Assembly (NCBI GenBank): GCA_964553925.1
Contig: CAZKNR010000413.1
Coordinates: forward strand, 1 to 64,000
DNA length: 64,000 bases
Direction: 5' to 3'
Source: DAISKN01 sp964553925
Lineage (GTDB): Bacteria > Acidobacteriota > Vicinamibacteria > Marinacidobacterales > SMYC01
How positions within the stretch are numbered: position 1 is the first letter of the stretch; every line of letters starts with the position of its first letter. The notes beneath the pieces are model-generated. The model saw only the letters and a list, made by a program, of their open reading frames with translations, made no database searches and was not told where the DNA came from. A program made the translations under genes and the position numbers. Of the stretch, positions 33,367 to 42,208 are shown in pieces.

Positions 33367-35001
33367 ATGGAACTGATACTCGTTCTCGCACTCTCCATGA
33401 CCTCGGATCGCCCCGCCCCCGACGCGAAGCTCGGGAGATCGCCGGTCCTTGCAGCGCGGGGGATGGTGGCGACGAGCCAGCCTCTCGCGGCCGCTGCGGG
33501 TCTGCGTGTGCTCCAGAACGGCGGAAACGCCATCGATGCCGCCATTGCCACCGCGGCCGTGCTCAACGTGGTCGAGCCGATGATGGCGGGAATCGGGGGC
33601 GATCTTTTCGCCCTCGTCTACGACGCGGACTCGCAGAAGCTCTACGGACTGAATGCGACCGGCCGCGCGGGGTCGCTCGCCTCCGCCGAGAAGCTCCGCG
33701 AACGCGGGCTCGAGAGTGTCCCCTATAACGACATCCTCGCCGTCACCGTCCCCGGCGCCCTCGATGGTTGGGAGATGCTCCGGTCCCGCTTCGGAAGCCG
33801 GCCGCTCGCGGAGCTTCTCGAACCCGCCATTTACTACGCCGAGTCGGGATTTCCCGTCTCCGAGATTATCGCCACCGACTGGGAGTTGAGCGTCCCCAAG
33901 CTCAAAAGCCACCCCGACTCCGCCGGGACGTATCTCGTGAACGACAAAGCCCCCCGGCACGGAGAGATCTTCAAGAGCCCGGACCTCGGCCGCACGTTCC
34001 GCCTCATCGCCGAGAAGGGACCGGAGGTGTTCTATCGCGGCGAGCTCGCGCGCCGAATCGTGGACTTCGTGCAAAAGGAACGTGGCCTTCTCACTTACGA
34101 GGATCTGGCGAATCACCACGGCGATTGGGTCGAGCCGATCTCGACCACCTATCACGGCGCCACGGTTTATCAGATCCCGCCGAACTCCCAGGGGTTCGTC
34201 GCCCTCGAAATGCTCAACATCGTCGAAGGCTTCGACGTGGCGAAGCTCGGGCACAACTCGGCGGAGTATCTCCACCGGCTCATCGAAGCCAAGAAGCTCG
34301 CGTACGCCGATCGCGATCGATATCTCGCCGATCCCGAGAAGGCGCGCGTCCCTCTGGAGAAGTTGATCTCGAAGGAGTACGCGGTGGATAGACGGGGGCT
34401 CATCGACTCCGAGCGCGCGGCGACGGAGGTCCTGCCTGGGCTCATCGACACGACGGAGACCGTGTACCTCACCGTCGTCGACGAGAAGCGCAACGTCGTC
34501 TCCTTCATCTACAGCGTCTTCGACGATTTTGGCTCTGGCCGCGTCGTGCCGGGAACGGGAATCGCCCTCCAGAACCGTGGCGCGGGGTTCTCGCTCGAGT
34601 CCGGCCACCCCAACGAGATGGCTCCCGGAAAGAGAGCCCTCCACACCAACATGCCGGGCATGGTCTTCAAGAACGGCAAGCCCTGGATCAGCTACGGAGT
34701 GATGGGAGGCGACATGCAGCCGCAGGGGCACACCCAGGTTCTTCTGAACATCATCGACTTCGGGATGAACGTGCAGAAGGCGGGAGAGGCGGCGCGATTC
34801 CGCCACTTCTCCGAAGGCGCGGTCGCGTTCGAATCGGGCATGGACATCGACGTTCTTCAGGCGCTGATCCAGAAGGGCCATCGCCCGATGACCCGTATGG
34901 GGGCGTACGGGGGATACCAGGCGATCGAGATCGACTGGGAGAACGGCGTTCTCATCGGAGGCTCGGATCCACGCAAGGACGGCTGCGCTCTAGGGTACTG
35001 A
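33367..35001 (+). CDS. Gamma-glutamyltransferase-like N-terminal nucleophile hydrolase
   Basis: The product of about 544 residues has a hydrophobic leader, then the family opening ARGMVATSQPLAAAAG, NGGNAIDAAIATAAVLNVVEP and GIGGDLFALVYD. The autoprocessing site reads TVYLTVVDEKRNVVS, aligning with the TTHYSVVD site of classical enzymes, so the nucleophile threonine is kept while the following T-H is V-Y. That variant is typical of GGT-like acylases. GGTs cleave glutathione and gamma-glutamyl peptides. The start may also be the ATG at 33352. The 3' end overlaps the convergent symporter gene by 50 bases. Confidence 0.85.
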   Translation: MELILVLALSMTSDRPAPDAKLGRSPVLAARGMVATSQPLAAAAGLRVLQNGGNAIDAAIATAAVLNVVEPMMAGIGGDLFALVYDADSQKLYGLNATGRAGSLASAEKLRERGLESVPYNDILAVTVPGALDGWEMLRSRFGSRPLAELLEPAIYYAESGFPVSEIIATDWELSVPKLKSHPDSAGTYLVNDKAPRHGEIFKSPDLGRTFRLIAEKGPEVFYRGELARRIVDFVQKERGLLTYEDLANHHGDWVEPISTTYHGATVYQIPPNSQGFVALEMLNIVEGFDVAKLGHNSAEYLHRLIEAKKLAYADRDRYLADPEKARVPLEKLISKEYAVDRRGLIDSERAATEVLPGLIDTTETVYLTVVDEKRNVVSFIYSVFDDFGSGRVVPGTGIALQNRGAGFSLESGHPNEMAPGKRALHTNMPGMVFKNGKPWISYGVMGGDMQPQGHTQVLLNIIDFGMNVQKAGEAARFRHFSEGAVAFESGMDIDVLQALIQKGHRPMTRMGAYGGYQAIEIDWENGVLIGGSDPRKDGCALGY

Positions 35002-36478
35002 CGGCCCAGGTGACGAGAAACGCCGCGGGCATGGAAAACAGAGCCGGGTACTTGTAAGGAAACAGGGGAGCGGCGTTTCCCAGAATGTCGACCCAAATCG
35101 TCGGGCCGAAGAACATGAGCGCGATCGAAAGCACCAGGCCGACACTTCCGCCGGCGATGGCGCCCGCGGAGGTCAGGCCGGGCCAGTACACCGAGAGGAT
35201 CAGAAGCGGGAAGTTGGCGCTCGCGGAGATGGCGAAGACCATGCTGACCATGTAGACGATGTTCTGGCCCTCGAAGAAAATCGCGAGCGCGATCGCGGCG
35301 AGACCGAGCCCGACGGCAGCGATGCGAGTGACCCGAAGCTCTTCGTGCTCGGTCGCGCGTCCGCCGCGGAGCGCGGTAGCGAAGAGGTCGTGCGAGAGGG
35401 CCGAGGCGCCCGCGAGAGTGAGACCGGCGACGACCGCGAGGATCGTGGCGAAGACGACGGCGCCGATGAACCCGACGAAGACGTCGCCGGCGACGACCCG
35501 GGCGAGGTGGACGGCGACCATATTGCTTCCGCCGATGAGAGCCCCCGATGGACCGAAGAGCTCCGGATGCTCGTGGAGGCGCGGAATCGCGCCGAAGCCG
35601 ATCACGAAGAACACCAGGATGAAGACGTAACCGATGAGGATGCTCGCGAAGAGGACCGAGCGGTAAGCGGCCTTCTCGTCGGGAACGGTGTAGAGGCGCA
35701 TCACGATGTGGGGGAGTCCGACGAAGCCGAACACCAGGGCGAGCGAGAGCGAGATCGTGGACCAGGGGTCCTCGAGGAGGCCTCCGGGGGCGAAGATGCC
35801 CGCTCCCAGCCGGTGCACTTCCGCCGCCTCGCGGTACATGCGTGAGAGATCGAAGTCGAAGGACTGGAGCGTCGCTCCGGTGAGGACGGTGATCCCGAAG
35901 ACCATCAGCACCGCTTTGATGATCTGCACCCAGGTCGTCGCCATCATTCCGCCGACCGACACGTAGAAGACCATCAGGGCGCCGATCGAGATCACCGCCG
36001 GGGCGTATGGAATTCCGAACAGGAGCTGGACGAGCGCCCCGGCGCCCACCATCTGGGCGACGAGGTAGAGGAGCACGATCACGAGAGAGGTGAGGGCCGC
36101 GAACACCCGCACGGATTTCGTCTCGAACCGATGGGCGGCGACGTCCGAGACGGTGAACCGCCCGAGCTTTCGAAAGGGTTCGACCATCAACATCAGCAGA
36201 AGACAAAAGCCGACCATGGGAGCGAGGATGTAGATCGTCGCATCCAGCCCCGCGAGGTAGGTGAGACCGGTGATCCCGAGGAATGTTGCCGCCGACATGA
36301 AGTCCCCGGCGATCGCGAGACCGTTCTGAAAGCCGGTGATGCGCCCGCCCGCGGCGTAGAAATCCTTGGTTCCCTTGGTCTGGCGAGCCGCCCACCAGGT
36401 GATGGCGAGGGTGACCGCGAGAAAGAGGAGAAACGTCGATGCCACGACGATCGACGAGGAGGCTCCGGTCTCAATCAT
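34952..36478 (-). CDS. Sodium:solute symporter, ActP (acetate permease) type
   Basis: The 508-residue product has about 13 hydrophobic segments and the ActP-type pattern: TKDFYAAGGRITGFQNGLAIAGDFMSAATFLG, then GLPHIVMRLYTVP. Members import acetate, pyruvate or other short monocarboxylates with sodium. The preceding gene encodes a DUF485 (YjcH) protein with which it overlaps by eight bases, exactly as in yjcH-actP operons. The acetate specificity is inferred. Confidence 0.85.
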   Translation of the reverse strand: MIETGASSSIVVASTFLLFLAVTLAITWWAARQTKGTKDFYAAGGRITGFQNGLAIAGDFMSAATFLGITGLTYLAGLDATIYILAPMVGFCLLLMLMVEPFRKLGRFTVSDVAAHRFETKSVRVFAALTSLVIVLLYLVAQMVGAGALVQLLFGIPYAPAVISIGALMVFYVSVGGMMATTWVQIIKAVLMVFGITVLTGATLQSFDFDLSRMYREAAEVHRLGAGIFAPGGLLEDPWSTISLSLALVFGFVGLPHIVMRLYTVPDEKAAYRSVLFASILIGYVFILVFFVIGFGAIPRLHEHPELFGPSGALIGGSNMVAVHLARVVAGDVFVGFIGAVVFATILAVVAGLTLAGASALSHDLFATALRGGRATEHEELRVTRIAAVGLGLAAIALAIFFEGQNIVYMVSMVFAISASANFPLLILSVYWPGLTSAGAIAGGSVGLVLSIALMFFGPTIWVDILGNAAPLFPYKYPALFSMPAAFLVTWAVSTLERSRPCVDPSLR

Positions 36479-36680
36479 CTTTGATGTCGATATGCGCGAT
36501 CCGCCACCAGGCGTAGCCTCCCATCACCACGAGAGTAAGCAGGATGAATCCCAAGGAGAAGATCAACCCGCGGGAGCCCGTCAGTAGCTGGGGCTGGAAC
36601 GCCATGATCAGGACCAGCGTGAAGAAAATGGCGGTGACCGATGCCGATAGGGTGAAGCTCACTCGCCTCGGGTTGCTCAT
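36471..36680 (-). CDS. DUF485 (YjcH-like) small membrane protein
   Basis: The 69-residue protein has two hydrophobic segments (SVTAIFFTLVLIMAF and FILLTLVVMGGYAWW) and ends in a charged tail. DUF485 proteins are encoded directly upstream of ActP-type symporters and are thought to assist them. The overlap with the symporter gene supports this assignment. Confidence 0.8.
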   Translation of the reverse strand: MSNPRRVSFTLSASVTAIFFTLVLIMAFQPQLLTGSRGLIFSLGFILLTLVVMGGYAWWRIAHIDIKDD

Positions 36681-36759
36681 GTTTCAGCGGCGTAGTGTAC
36701 TCGATGCCGGTCTTGCGCGGGTTTCTGCCTCGAAATAGGATGCCCTGAGGGTGGAAACC

Positions 36760-37032
36760 ATGTGCAGAAACATCAAGACACTCTTCAACTTCGAGCCTCC
36801 GGCAACCGAAGAGGAGATCCGGGCGGCCTCGCTCCAGTTCGTCCGGAAATTGAGCGGGTTCAACAAGCCTTCGAAGGCGAACGAGGAGAGTTTCGACCGG
36901 GCGGTGGAGAAGGTTGCCGGAATCGCGCGGAAGCTCATCGAGAGTCTCGAGACCACCGCTGCACCGCGCGACCGGGAGACGGAGGCTCAGAAAGGACGCG
37001 CTCGTGCTCTCGAGCGGTTCGCCCCCCGATGA
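36760..37032 (+). CDS. DUF2277 family protein
   Basis: The 90-residue protein is a close match to DUF2277: MCRNIKTLFNFEPPATEEEI, then FVRKLSGFNKPSKANEE. The family is found widely and has no established function. The ATG at 36760 gives the canonical MCRNIKTL start; a GTG three codons earlier is less likely. It stands alone between the symporter operon and the convergent aminotransferase gene. Confidence 0.85.
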   Translation: MCRNIKTLFNFEPPATEEEIRAASLQFVRKLSGFNKPSKANEESFDRAVEKVAGIARKLIESLETTAAPRDRETEAQKGRARALERFAPR

Positions 37033-37069
37033 ACTGGGCCTCTGGCTCGGGTGCGCCGTCCTCCAGTCG

Positions 37070-38392
37070 CTAAGCGGCCTTCAGGACCTCCCGCAGTGTC
37101 TCCGCGATCTGATCGATCTGCCCCTTCTCGACGATGAGAGGCGGCGAGAGGGCGATGGTATCTCCGGTAGTGCGGATGAGAACGCCCTTGTCGAACGCAG
37201 CGCTGAACGCTTGCGCCGCCCGCTTGGTGGGGCTTCCCGCGATCGGCTCGAGCTCGATGGCGCCCACGAGACCGAGGTTCCGGATATCGATGACGTGAGG
37301 CAAGCCGCGGAGCTGGTGAAGGGCGTCCTCCCAGTATCGCGCAAGCTCGGCACCACGGGTAAAGAGGCCTTCCTCCCGATAGATGTCGAGAGCGGCATTG
37401 CCCGCGGCGCAGGCAAGAGGATGCCCCGAATAGGTGTAACCGTGGAAGAGCTCGATTCCGTCCGGACCTTTCATGAACGTGTCGTAGATCTCGTCGCGGA
37501 CCAGAACCGCCCCCATGGGTACGGCCGCGTTGGTGAGACCTTTCGCGAGGGTGATCATGTCGGGAACGACGTCGAAGTAGTGGCTCGCGAAGGGCGCCCC
37601 GAGCCGTCCGAAGCCGGTGATCACCTCGTCGAAGATGAGAAGCAGTTGGTGCTTGTCGCAGATCTCGCGAAGCCTCTTGAGATAGCCCTTCGGCGGGATG
37701 AGGACTCCCGTCGATCCGGCGACGGGCTCGACGATGACCGCGGCGATGGTCGACTTGTCGTGGAGCGTGACGAGCGACTCCAGCGCGTCCGCGAAATGGG
37801 CGCCCCACTCGGGCTCTCCGCGGCTGAAGGCGTTGTGCGAGAGGTCGTGCGTGTGGGGAAGATGATCGACTCCGGCCAGAAGGCTCCCGAAGAACTTCCG
37901 GTTGTTCGCGATCCCGCCGACGGAGATCCCTCCGAATCCGACTCCGTGATAGCCGCGCTCTCGTCCGATGAGTCTATGGCGGCTGCCCTCGCCGCGAACC
38001 CGGTGATAGGCGAGAGCGATCTTGAGGGCGGTGTCGACGGACTCAGAGCCCGAATTCGTGAAGAACACGTGCTTCAGCGGCGCGGGCGCGATCTCGGCGA
38101 CCCGATGGGCGAGCCGGAACGCCCCCGGATGCCCCATCTGGAATCCGGGCGCGAAGTCGAGCTCGGCGACCTGCTTCTGGATGGCCTCGGTAATCCTCTT
38201 GCGGCAGTGTCCGGCGTTGACACACCAGAGCCCCGAGACCGCGTCCAAAATCTTGCGCCCATCGTCGGCGATGTAATGCATCCCCTCGGCGGCAACGAGC
38301 AGGCGAGGATTCGCCTTGAACTGCCGATTGGCGGTAAAGGGCATCCAGAACGCTTCGAGATCGAGATCGAGTCCGGGTTTCGTGGTGGCCAT
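37070..38392 (-). CDS. Class III aminotransferase, beta-alanine/omega-amino acid:pyruvate type
   Basis: The 440-residue product matches class III PLP-dependent aminotransferases: FWMPFTANRQFKANPRL at the N-terminus, FTNSGSESVDTALKIAL, the FDEVITGFGR motif, and the PLP lysine in ITLAKGLTNAAVPMGAV. The N-terminal block is specific to the omega-amino acid:pyruvate group, which deaminates beta-alanine to malonate semialdehyde. AGAGG lies eight bases ahead of the ATG. It sits near carboxylate uptake genes, which would fit amine and amide catabolism. Confidence 0.85.
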   Translation of the reverse strand: MATTKPGLDLDLEAFWMPFTANRQFKANPRLLVAAEGMHYIADDGRKILDAVSGLWCVNAGHCRKRITEAIQKQVAELDFAPGFQMGHPGAFRLAHRVAEIAPAPLKHVFFTNSGSESVDTALKIALAYHRVRGEGSRHRLIGRERGYHGVGFGGISVGGIANNRKFFGSLLAGVDHLPHTHDLSHNAFSRGEPEWGAHFADALESLVTLHDKSTIAAVIVEPVAGSTGVLIPPKGYLKRLREICDKHQLLLIFDEVITGFGRLGAPFASHYFDVVPDMITLAKGLTNAAVPMGAVLVRDEIYDTFMKGPDGIELFHGYTYSGHPLACAAGNAALDIYREEGLFTRGAELARYWEDALHQLRGLPHVIDIRNLGLVGAIELEPIAGSPTKRAAQAFSAAFDKGVLIRTTGDTIALSPPLIVEKGQIDQIAETLREVLKAA

Positions 38393-38476
38393 GATACTAG
38401 CCTCTTTTCAACGAAACTTTAGCATTTCCAACAAATTGAGCGCAACGTTCATATCACCGCGGCTAAGGTAACTACC

Positions 38477-38914
38477 TTGTGGGGCCCGGGCCCGCTCGCG
38501 GGCTACCTCGATCTCCCGACCACTCCGTTGAGGCTCACGACGTCGGCCCTGTCGGCGATGGGCGCACTCGCCGCGGTCCTAAGCGAGTTCCGACTCGACG
38601 CGCTGGTGGCGTTCGCGACCGCACGGCGAAACCCGGAGATCGGGATTCGGGTGGCGCTGGGAGCGAGCCCGCGGGACGTGATGCAAGCGCTTCTGAAGCG
38701 CACCACCATAATCGTAGGCGTGAGCGCGGCTCTCGGTCTCGCTTTTTCGTTCGTGGCGATGCGCGCTCTCGCGAGCCTTCTCTATGCGACGCCGGACGGA
38801 ACCTTGAGCCTCATCGTCGCAGCCCTCATGGGGATCGTGTCCGCCGTCGCCGCCTGGATGCCGGCTCGCCGCGCGCTCGCGGTCGAGCCCCTCGTGGCGC
38901 TCCGGTACGAATGA
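38477..38914 (+). pseudogene. C-terminal remnant of a MacB/FtsX-type ABC permease
   Basis: The 145-residue frame encodes only the tail of a MacB-like permease: ARRNPEIGIRVALGASPRDV, a hydrophobic block, and the typical ARRALAVEPLVALRYE ending. The N-terminal membrane span, the periplasmic domain and any ATPase partner are missing. No promoter or ribosome site was recognised, so this is a fragment, not a small gene. Confidence 0.65.
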
Positions 38915-38915
38915 A

Positions 38916-39650
38916 TCACGCCGAGTCGTTCCGGCGGTACCGTGCCTCGCGCAGGAAGAGAAAGAGCAGTCCGGGTCCGAAGGCCCAGATCATGACCGTG
39001 GCGCCGAACACCAGGCCCGCATAGGACCCGCGCGCGCACCAGCAATTGTCGTCATCCGATTTCCAGATGAAGACACCGGACGCGACGATGAGCTCGAGAA
39101 TGCTTCCGACGATGAGTCGGTGAGCCATCCGTTTCGAATGCTCGAATCGAGTACCTTCTCTCCAATAGAGAAAGAACACACCTGTCCACAATACCCACAC
39201 AATCCACGCGCCTACCGGGATCGCGGTCGCAACCCGCTCGCCTTGGGTGGCGTCATCCCATAACCCCACCAACTCGAGGAGAGTCGCTGCCCCACCCAGA
39301 GACAGCATCATTGCCATGAAGGCGGCGGCGACCACGGCCGTTCTCATCGGGCGTGCGGTTTCTCCGAGGCGCACCGTCCATCCTCGGCGAGGGCCGAGAA
39401 ACATCCATTGAGTGAGAAGCATGCCTCCAAGAAAGATCGCCAAGTGGATTGCATAGGTCGTCGATTCCGAGTCGTCGTCCAGAACGAAATTCAGGAGTGC
39501 GTTGGGTAACCACCAGATAATCGGCGCCATTGCCACGCCGCCATTCTCTGCGTCTCCGAACAGCAAGGGACCCGCGATCCACCCGAGGCCCGCCAGAAGG
39601 CACGCCAGTCCCAGGACCAGAAGCACCCAGCGGAAGCGATAGGCAGTCAT
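38916..39650 (-). CDS. Hypothetical multi-pass membrane protein
   Basis: The 244-residue product has about six hydrophobic segments and a short cysteine-bearing loop (DNCWCARGS) near its C-terminus. I do not recognise the family. The start at 39650 shares a CATG with the divergent LVIVD gene, so the two start codons overlap. Upstream in-frame sequence to 39722 runs into that gene. Confidence 0.5.
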   Translation of the reverse strand: MTAYRFRWVLLVLGLACLLAGLGWIAGPLLFGDAENGGVAMAPIIWWLPNALLNFVLDDDSESTTYAIHLAIFLGGMLLTQWMFLGPRRGWTVRLGETARPMRTAVVAAAFMAMMLSLGGAATLLELVGLWDDATQGERVATAIPVGAWIVWVLWTGVFFLYWREGTRFEHSKRMAHRLIVGSILELIVASGVFIWKSDDDNCWCARGSYAGLVFGATVMIWAFGPGLLFLFLREARYRRNDSA

Positions 39651-40932
39651 GGTGGTACTGTACCTCCTTGTGGTGTCGCTTCTCGCTCTGCTTCTGGTGG
39701 GAGCCGCCGAGCCCGAGGCCAAGAACCTGCGAATCGTGGGCCGGAGCGATCTCCGTGGGCATGGAAACGGAGGCGAGGGGCTGGCGCTCCTCGAGTACGA
39801 CGGCGGCCGCCGGGTCCTCTTTCTCGCGCACGAGAACGCTCCTGTTTGCTTCAGCGTTGTCGACGTTACCGACGTGCGCGCGCCGAGCGTTCTGACTCAG
39901 GTCGAGACTGTGAGTCCTGACGTTCGGTGCAACTCTCTCGGGCTTTCGGGGTCGATTCTCGCTGTTGCCCATCAGACGGTGCGCATCGGGCTTCCCCACG
40001 CGGGGATGCGCGTCTACGATGTTTCCTCCCCCGAGGCTCCGAAGGAGCTTGCCTTCTTCGACACGTCCGGTCCGCACTCCCGGGGCGTTCATTTCGTCTG
40101 GTTCGTCGACGGGGAGTATGCGTATCTTGCGACCGGCGCGGCCGATTTCGTTCCCACGCATCCGAGCGACGATCAGGTCTTCATGATCGTGGACCTGCGC
40201 GATCCCTCGAGCCCTCGGGAGGTGGGCCGCTGGTGGATGCCCGGCACACGCCAGGGCGACTCCGAGCCACCACCACCGCGATTGAAAATCGACGGCGGGT
40301 ACCGCATGCATTCGCCTTTCGTCTCGGCGGATCGGCCCGATCGCGCCTACGTCGGCTGGATCGACGGGGGAGTCGTCATCCTCGACATCGCGGACCCCGC
40401 GCTACCGAAGCTCGTCGCGCGCCGGTCCTGGTATCCGCCGGAAGTCGGGTATACCCACACCGCGTTTCCACTCTTCGATCGAAACCTTCTGGTGGCTGCG
40501 GAGGAGGCGGTGCGGGATGGATGTGAGGACTGGCCGAAGCGGATCTGGATGGTGGACATCGCCGACGAGAAGAACCCGCGTCCATTCGCCGTCTTCCCTT
40601 CGCCTCCGAATCTCGAAGAGCTTTGCAAGCGCGGAGGCCGATTCGGCGCTCACAACATCCACGTGAACCGCCCTGGTGCCTTCTCGATGACCCTGAAGGA
40701 AACCGTCGTCGGAACTTTCTTCTCCGGCGGCGTGCGGGTCTATTCGATCGCCGATCCCGAGCATCCGGAGGAGATCGCCTACTTGATCCCGGAAGCCCCT
40801 TCCAGGAACCGGACCGGCGCCATCCAGTTGAACGACGTGTACGTCGACGAGAAGGGGTGGATCTACACCAACGACCGGGATACCGGTGGTCTGTACATCC
40901 TCGAGTACACCGGGCCTAAGCCTCTTCGTTGA
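39649..40932 (+). CDS. Exported LVIVD-repeat beta-propeller protein
   Basis: The 427-residue product has a hydrophobic leader and repeated blades of the LVIVD type: GLALLEYDGGRRVLF, FSVVDVTDVRAPSVL, MRVYDVSSPEAPKEL, VFMIVDLRDPSSPREV, VVILDIADPALPKLV, VRVYSIADPEHPEEI. These proteins are predicted surface or periplasmic propellers of unknown ligand. Several histidines (GPHSRGVHF, YTHTAF, GAHNIHVN) are notable. Its 3' end overlaps the convergent MFS gene by 17 bases. Confidence 0.75.
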   Translation: MVVLYLLVVSLLALLLVGAAEPEAKNLRIVGRSDLRGHGNGGEGLALLEYDGGRRVLFLAHENAPVCFSVVDVTDVRAPSVLTQVETVSPDVRCNSLGLSGSILAVAHQTVRIGLPHAGMRVYDVSSPEAPKELAFFDTSGPHSRGVHFVWFVDGEYAYLATGAADFVPTHPSDDQVFMIVDLRDPSSPREVGRWWMPGTRQGDSEPPPPRLKIDGGYRMHSPFVSADRPDRAYVGWIDGGVVILDIADPALPKLVARRSWYPPEVGYTHTAFPLFDRNLLVAAEEAVRDGCEDWPKRIWMVDIADEKNPRPFAVFPSPPNLEELCKRGGRFGAHNIHVNRPGAFSMTLKETVVGTFFSGGVRVYSIADPEHPEEIAYLIPEAPSRNRTGAIQLNDVYVDEKGWIYTNDRDTGGLYILEYTGPKPLR

Positions 40933-42181
40933 GGCGACGGGTGGGATCGATCACGAGCCAGAGAAGTCCGCCCATGGCGTAGATCCCCGCCGAGACCTGG
41001 AACGCGACGTTCCACGAGCCGAATCTCTGGACCACGTAACCCACCACCAGAGGCGCGAGCATGCCGCCGAGGTTGCCGAAGGTGTTCATCGCGCCCGTCA
41101 CCACACCCGCGTGACGCCGTCCCACGTCGAGGCAGACGGCCCAGGCGGCGGCGAGACCGAGATCGGCGGAGGCGAGCGCGAGGGCGATGAGAATCGCCTT
41201 CGGAAGCCGCCCGTCGACGGCCGTGGATCCGAGAAGAAGAAACGCCGAGCCAAGAAAAGCGCAGCATCCCAGGACCGAGCGGCCCACCTTGAGACCCCGA
41301 ATGGCGGAGAGACGATCCGTCAGGAACCCCCCGAGAAGGTCCGCGCCTCCCGCGAGCACGAAAGGCAGTCCCGCGAGGGCGCCGCCCGCAAAGGCGGAAA
41401 AACCGAGGACTTCGATGAGGTACGTCGGAAGCCACGTGAAATAGAAGTAGAGACCGTATCCGAAGGCGAAGTACATGCCGCAGATCGCGTAGAGGTTCCC
41501 GCTCTTCAGGAGCTGCGCCCAGGGGACGGGGGCGTGCCCCGTCTCTCTCGGACCGTCCTGCCGGATCCACCCGAGCTCTCCCGCGCTCAACGCGGGATGA
41601 TCCTCGGGCTCGTCGCGAAAGAACCGATACCAGAGAAACGCCCAGAGGATGCCGATGCTTCCGAACGCGACGAAGCTCCGCCGCCAGCCCCAGTGGTGGA
41701 TCAGAAGAAGCGAAAGAGCCGGTGCGATGGCGCCTCCGATGCGAGAGCCGAGAAACAGAAATCCGTTCGCGCGACCTCGTTCGCAAAGGGGAAACCAGCG
41801 GGAGAACGCTCGCGAGACTCCCGGGAAGGCCCCCGCTTCTCCCGCACCGAATAGAAAGCGGGTCGCGATGAGGGATGGGTAGCTCCAGGCGGCGCCGGTC
41901 AGCATGGTGAACGCCGACCACCAGAGCACGATGCGGGTCAAGACCGATCGAGCGCCTCGGGTATCCGCGAGCCAGCCGGAGGGGATCTCGAAGAGGGAGT
42001 ACGCGAGGGTGAAGGCGCTGAAGACCACGCTCATCTGGAGCATGGTGAGGCCGAGCTCTTTGGTGATGTGCGGCGCCGCCGTCGAGATGCACACCCGATC
42101 GAGGTACGTGATGACCGAGAGCGCGACGGCGAAACCGAGGACTTTGTTTCGAACGGGGTGAGGCATTCCCATGGGGCTCAT
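40916..42181 (-). CDS. MFS transporter, ACS-type, second copy
   Basis: The product of about 421 residues has twelve spans and ACS motifs SVITYLDRVCISTAAPHI, EIPSGWLADTRGARSVLTR and GELGWIRQD. Organic-acid symport is the family role. Three in-frame ATGs (42181, 42172, 42166) could start it; none has a clear Shine-Dalgarno sequence. It is divergent from the YtcJ-type gene at 42209 and the two share a palindromic -10 element. The frame stays open far upstream only as a shadow of that gene. Confidence 0.85.
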   Translation of the reverse strand: MSPMGMPHPVRNKVLGFAVALSVITYLDRVCISTAAPHITKELGLTMLQMSVVFSAFTLAYSLFEIPSGWLADTRGARSVLTRIVLWWSAFTMLTGAAWSYPSLIATRFLFGAGEAGAFPGVSRAFSRWFPLCERGRANGFLFLGSRIGGAIAPALSLLLIHHWGWRRSFVAFGSIGILWAFLWYRFFRDEPEDHPALSAGELGWIRQDGPRETGHAPVPWAQLLKSGNLYAICGMYFAFGYGLYFYFTWLPTYLIEVLGFSAFAGGALAGLPFVLAGGADLLGGFLTDRLSAIRGLKVGRSVLGCCAFLGSAFLLLGSTAVDGRLPKAILIALALASADLGLAAAWAVCLDVGRRHAGVVTGAMNTFGNLGGMLAPLVVGYVVQRFGSWNVAFQVSAGIYAMGGLLWLVIDPTRRLNEEA

Positions 42182-42192
42182 GAAGCCGAAGG

Positions 42193-42200
42193 AGTATACT
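42193..42200. promoter_or_regulatory. Palindromic shared -10 element between MFS and YtcJ genes
   Basis: AGTATACT is its own reverse complement and offers TATACT to both strands. On the plus strand it lies eight bases before the ATG at 42209; on the minus strand eleven bases before the ATG at 42181. The whole intergenic gap is 27 bases. Confidence 0.5.
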
Positions 42201-42208
42201 CTCGCGCC

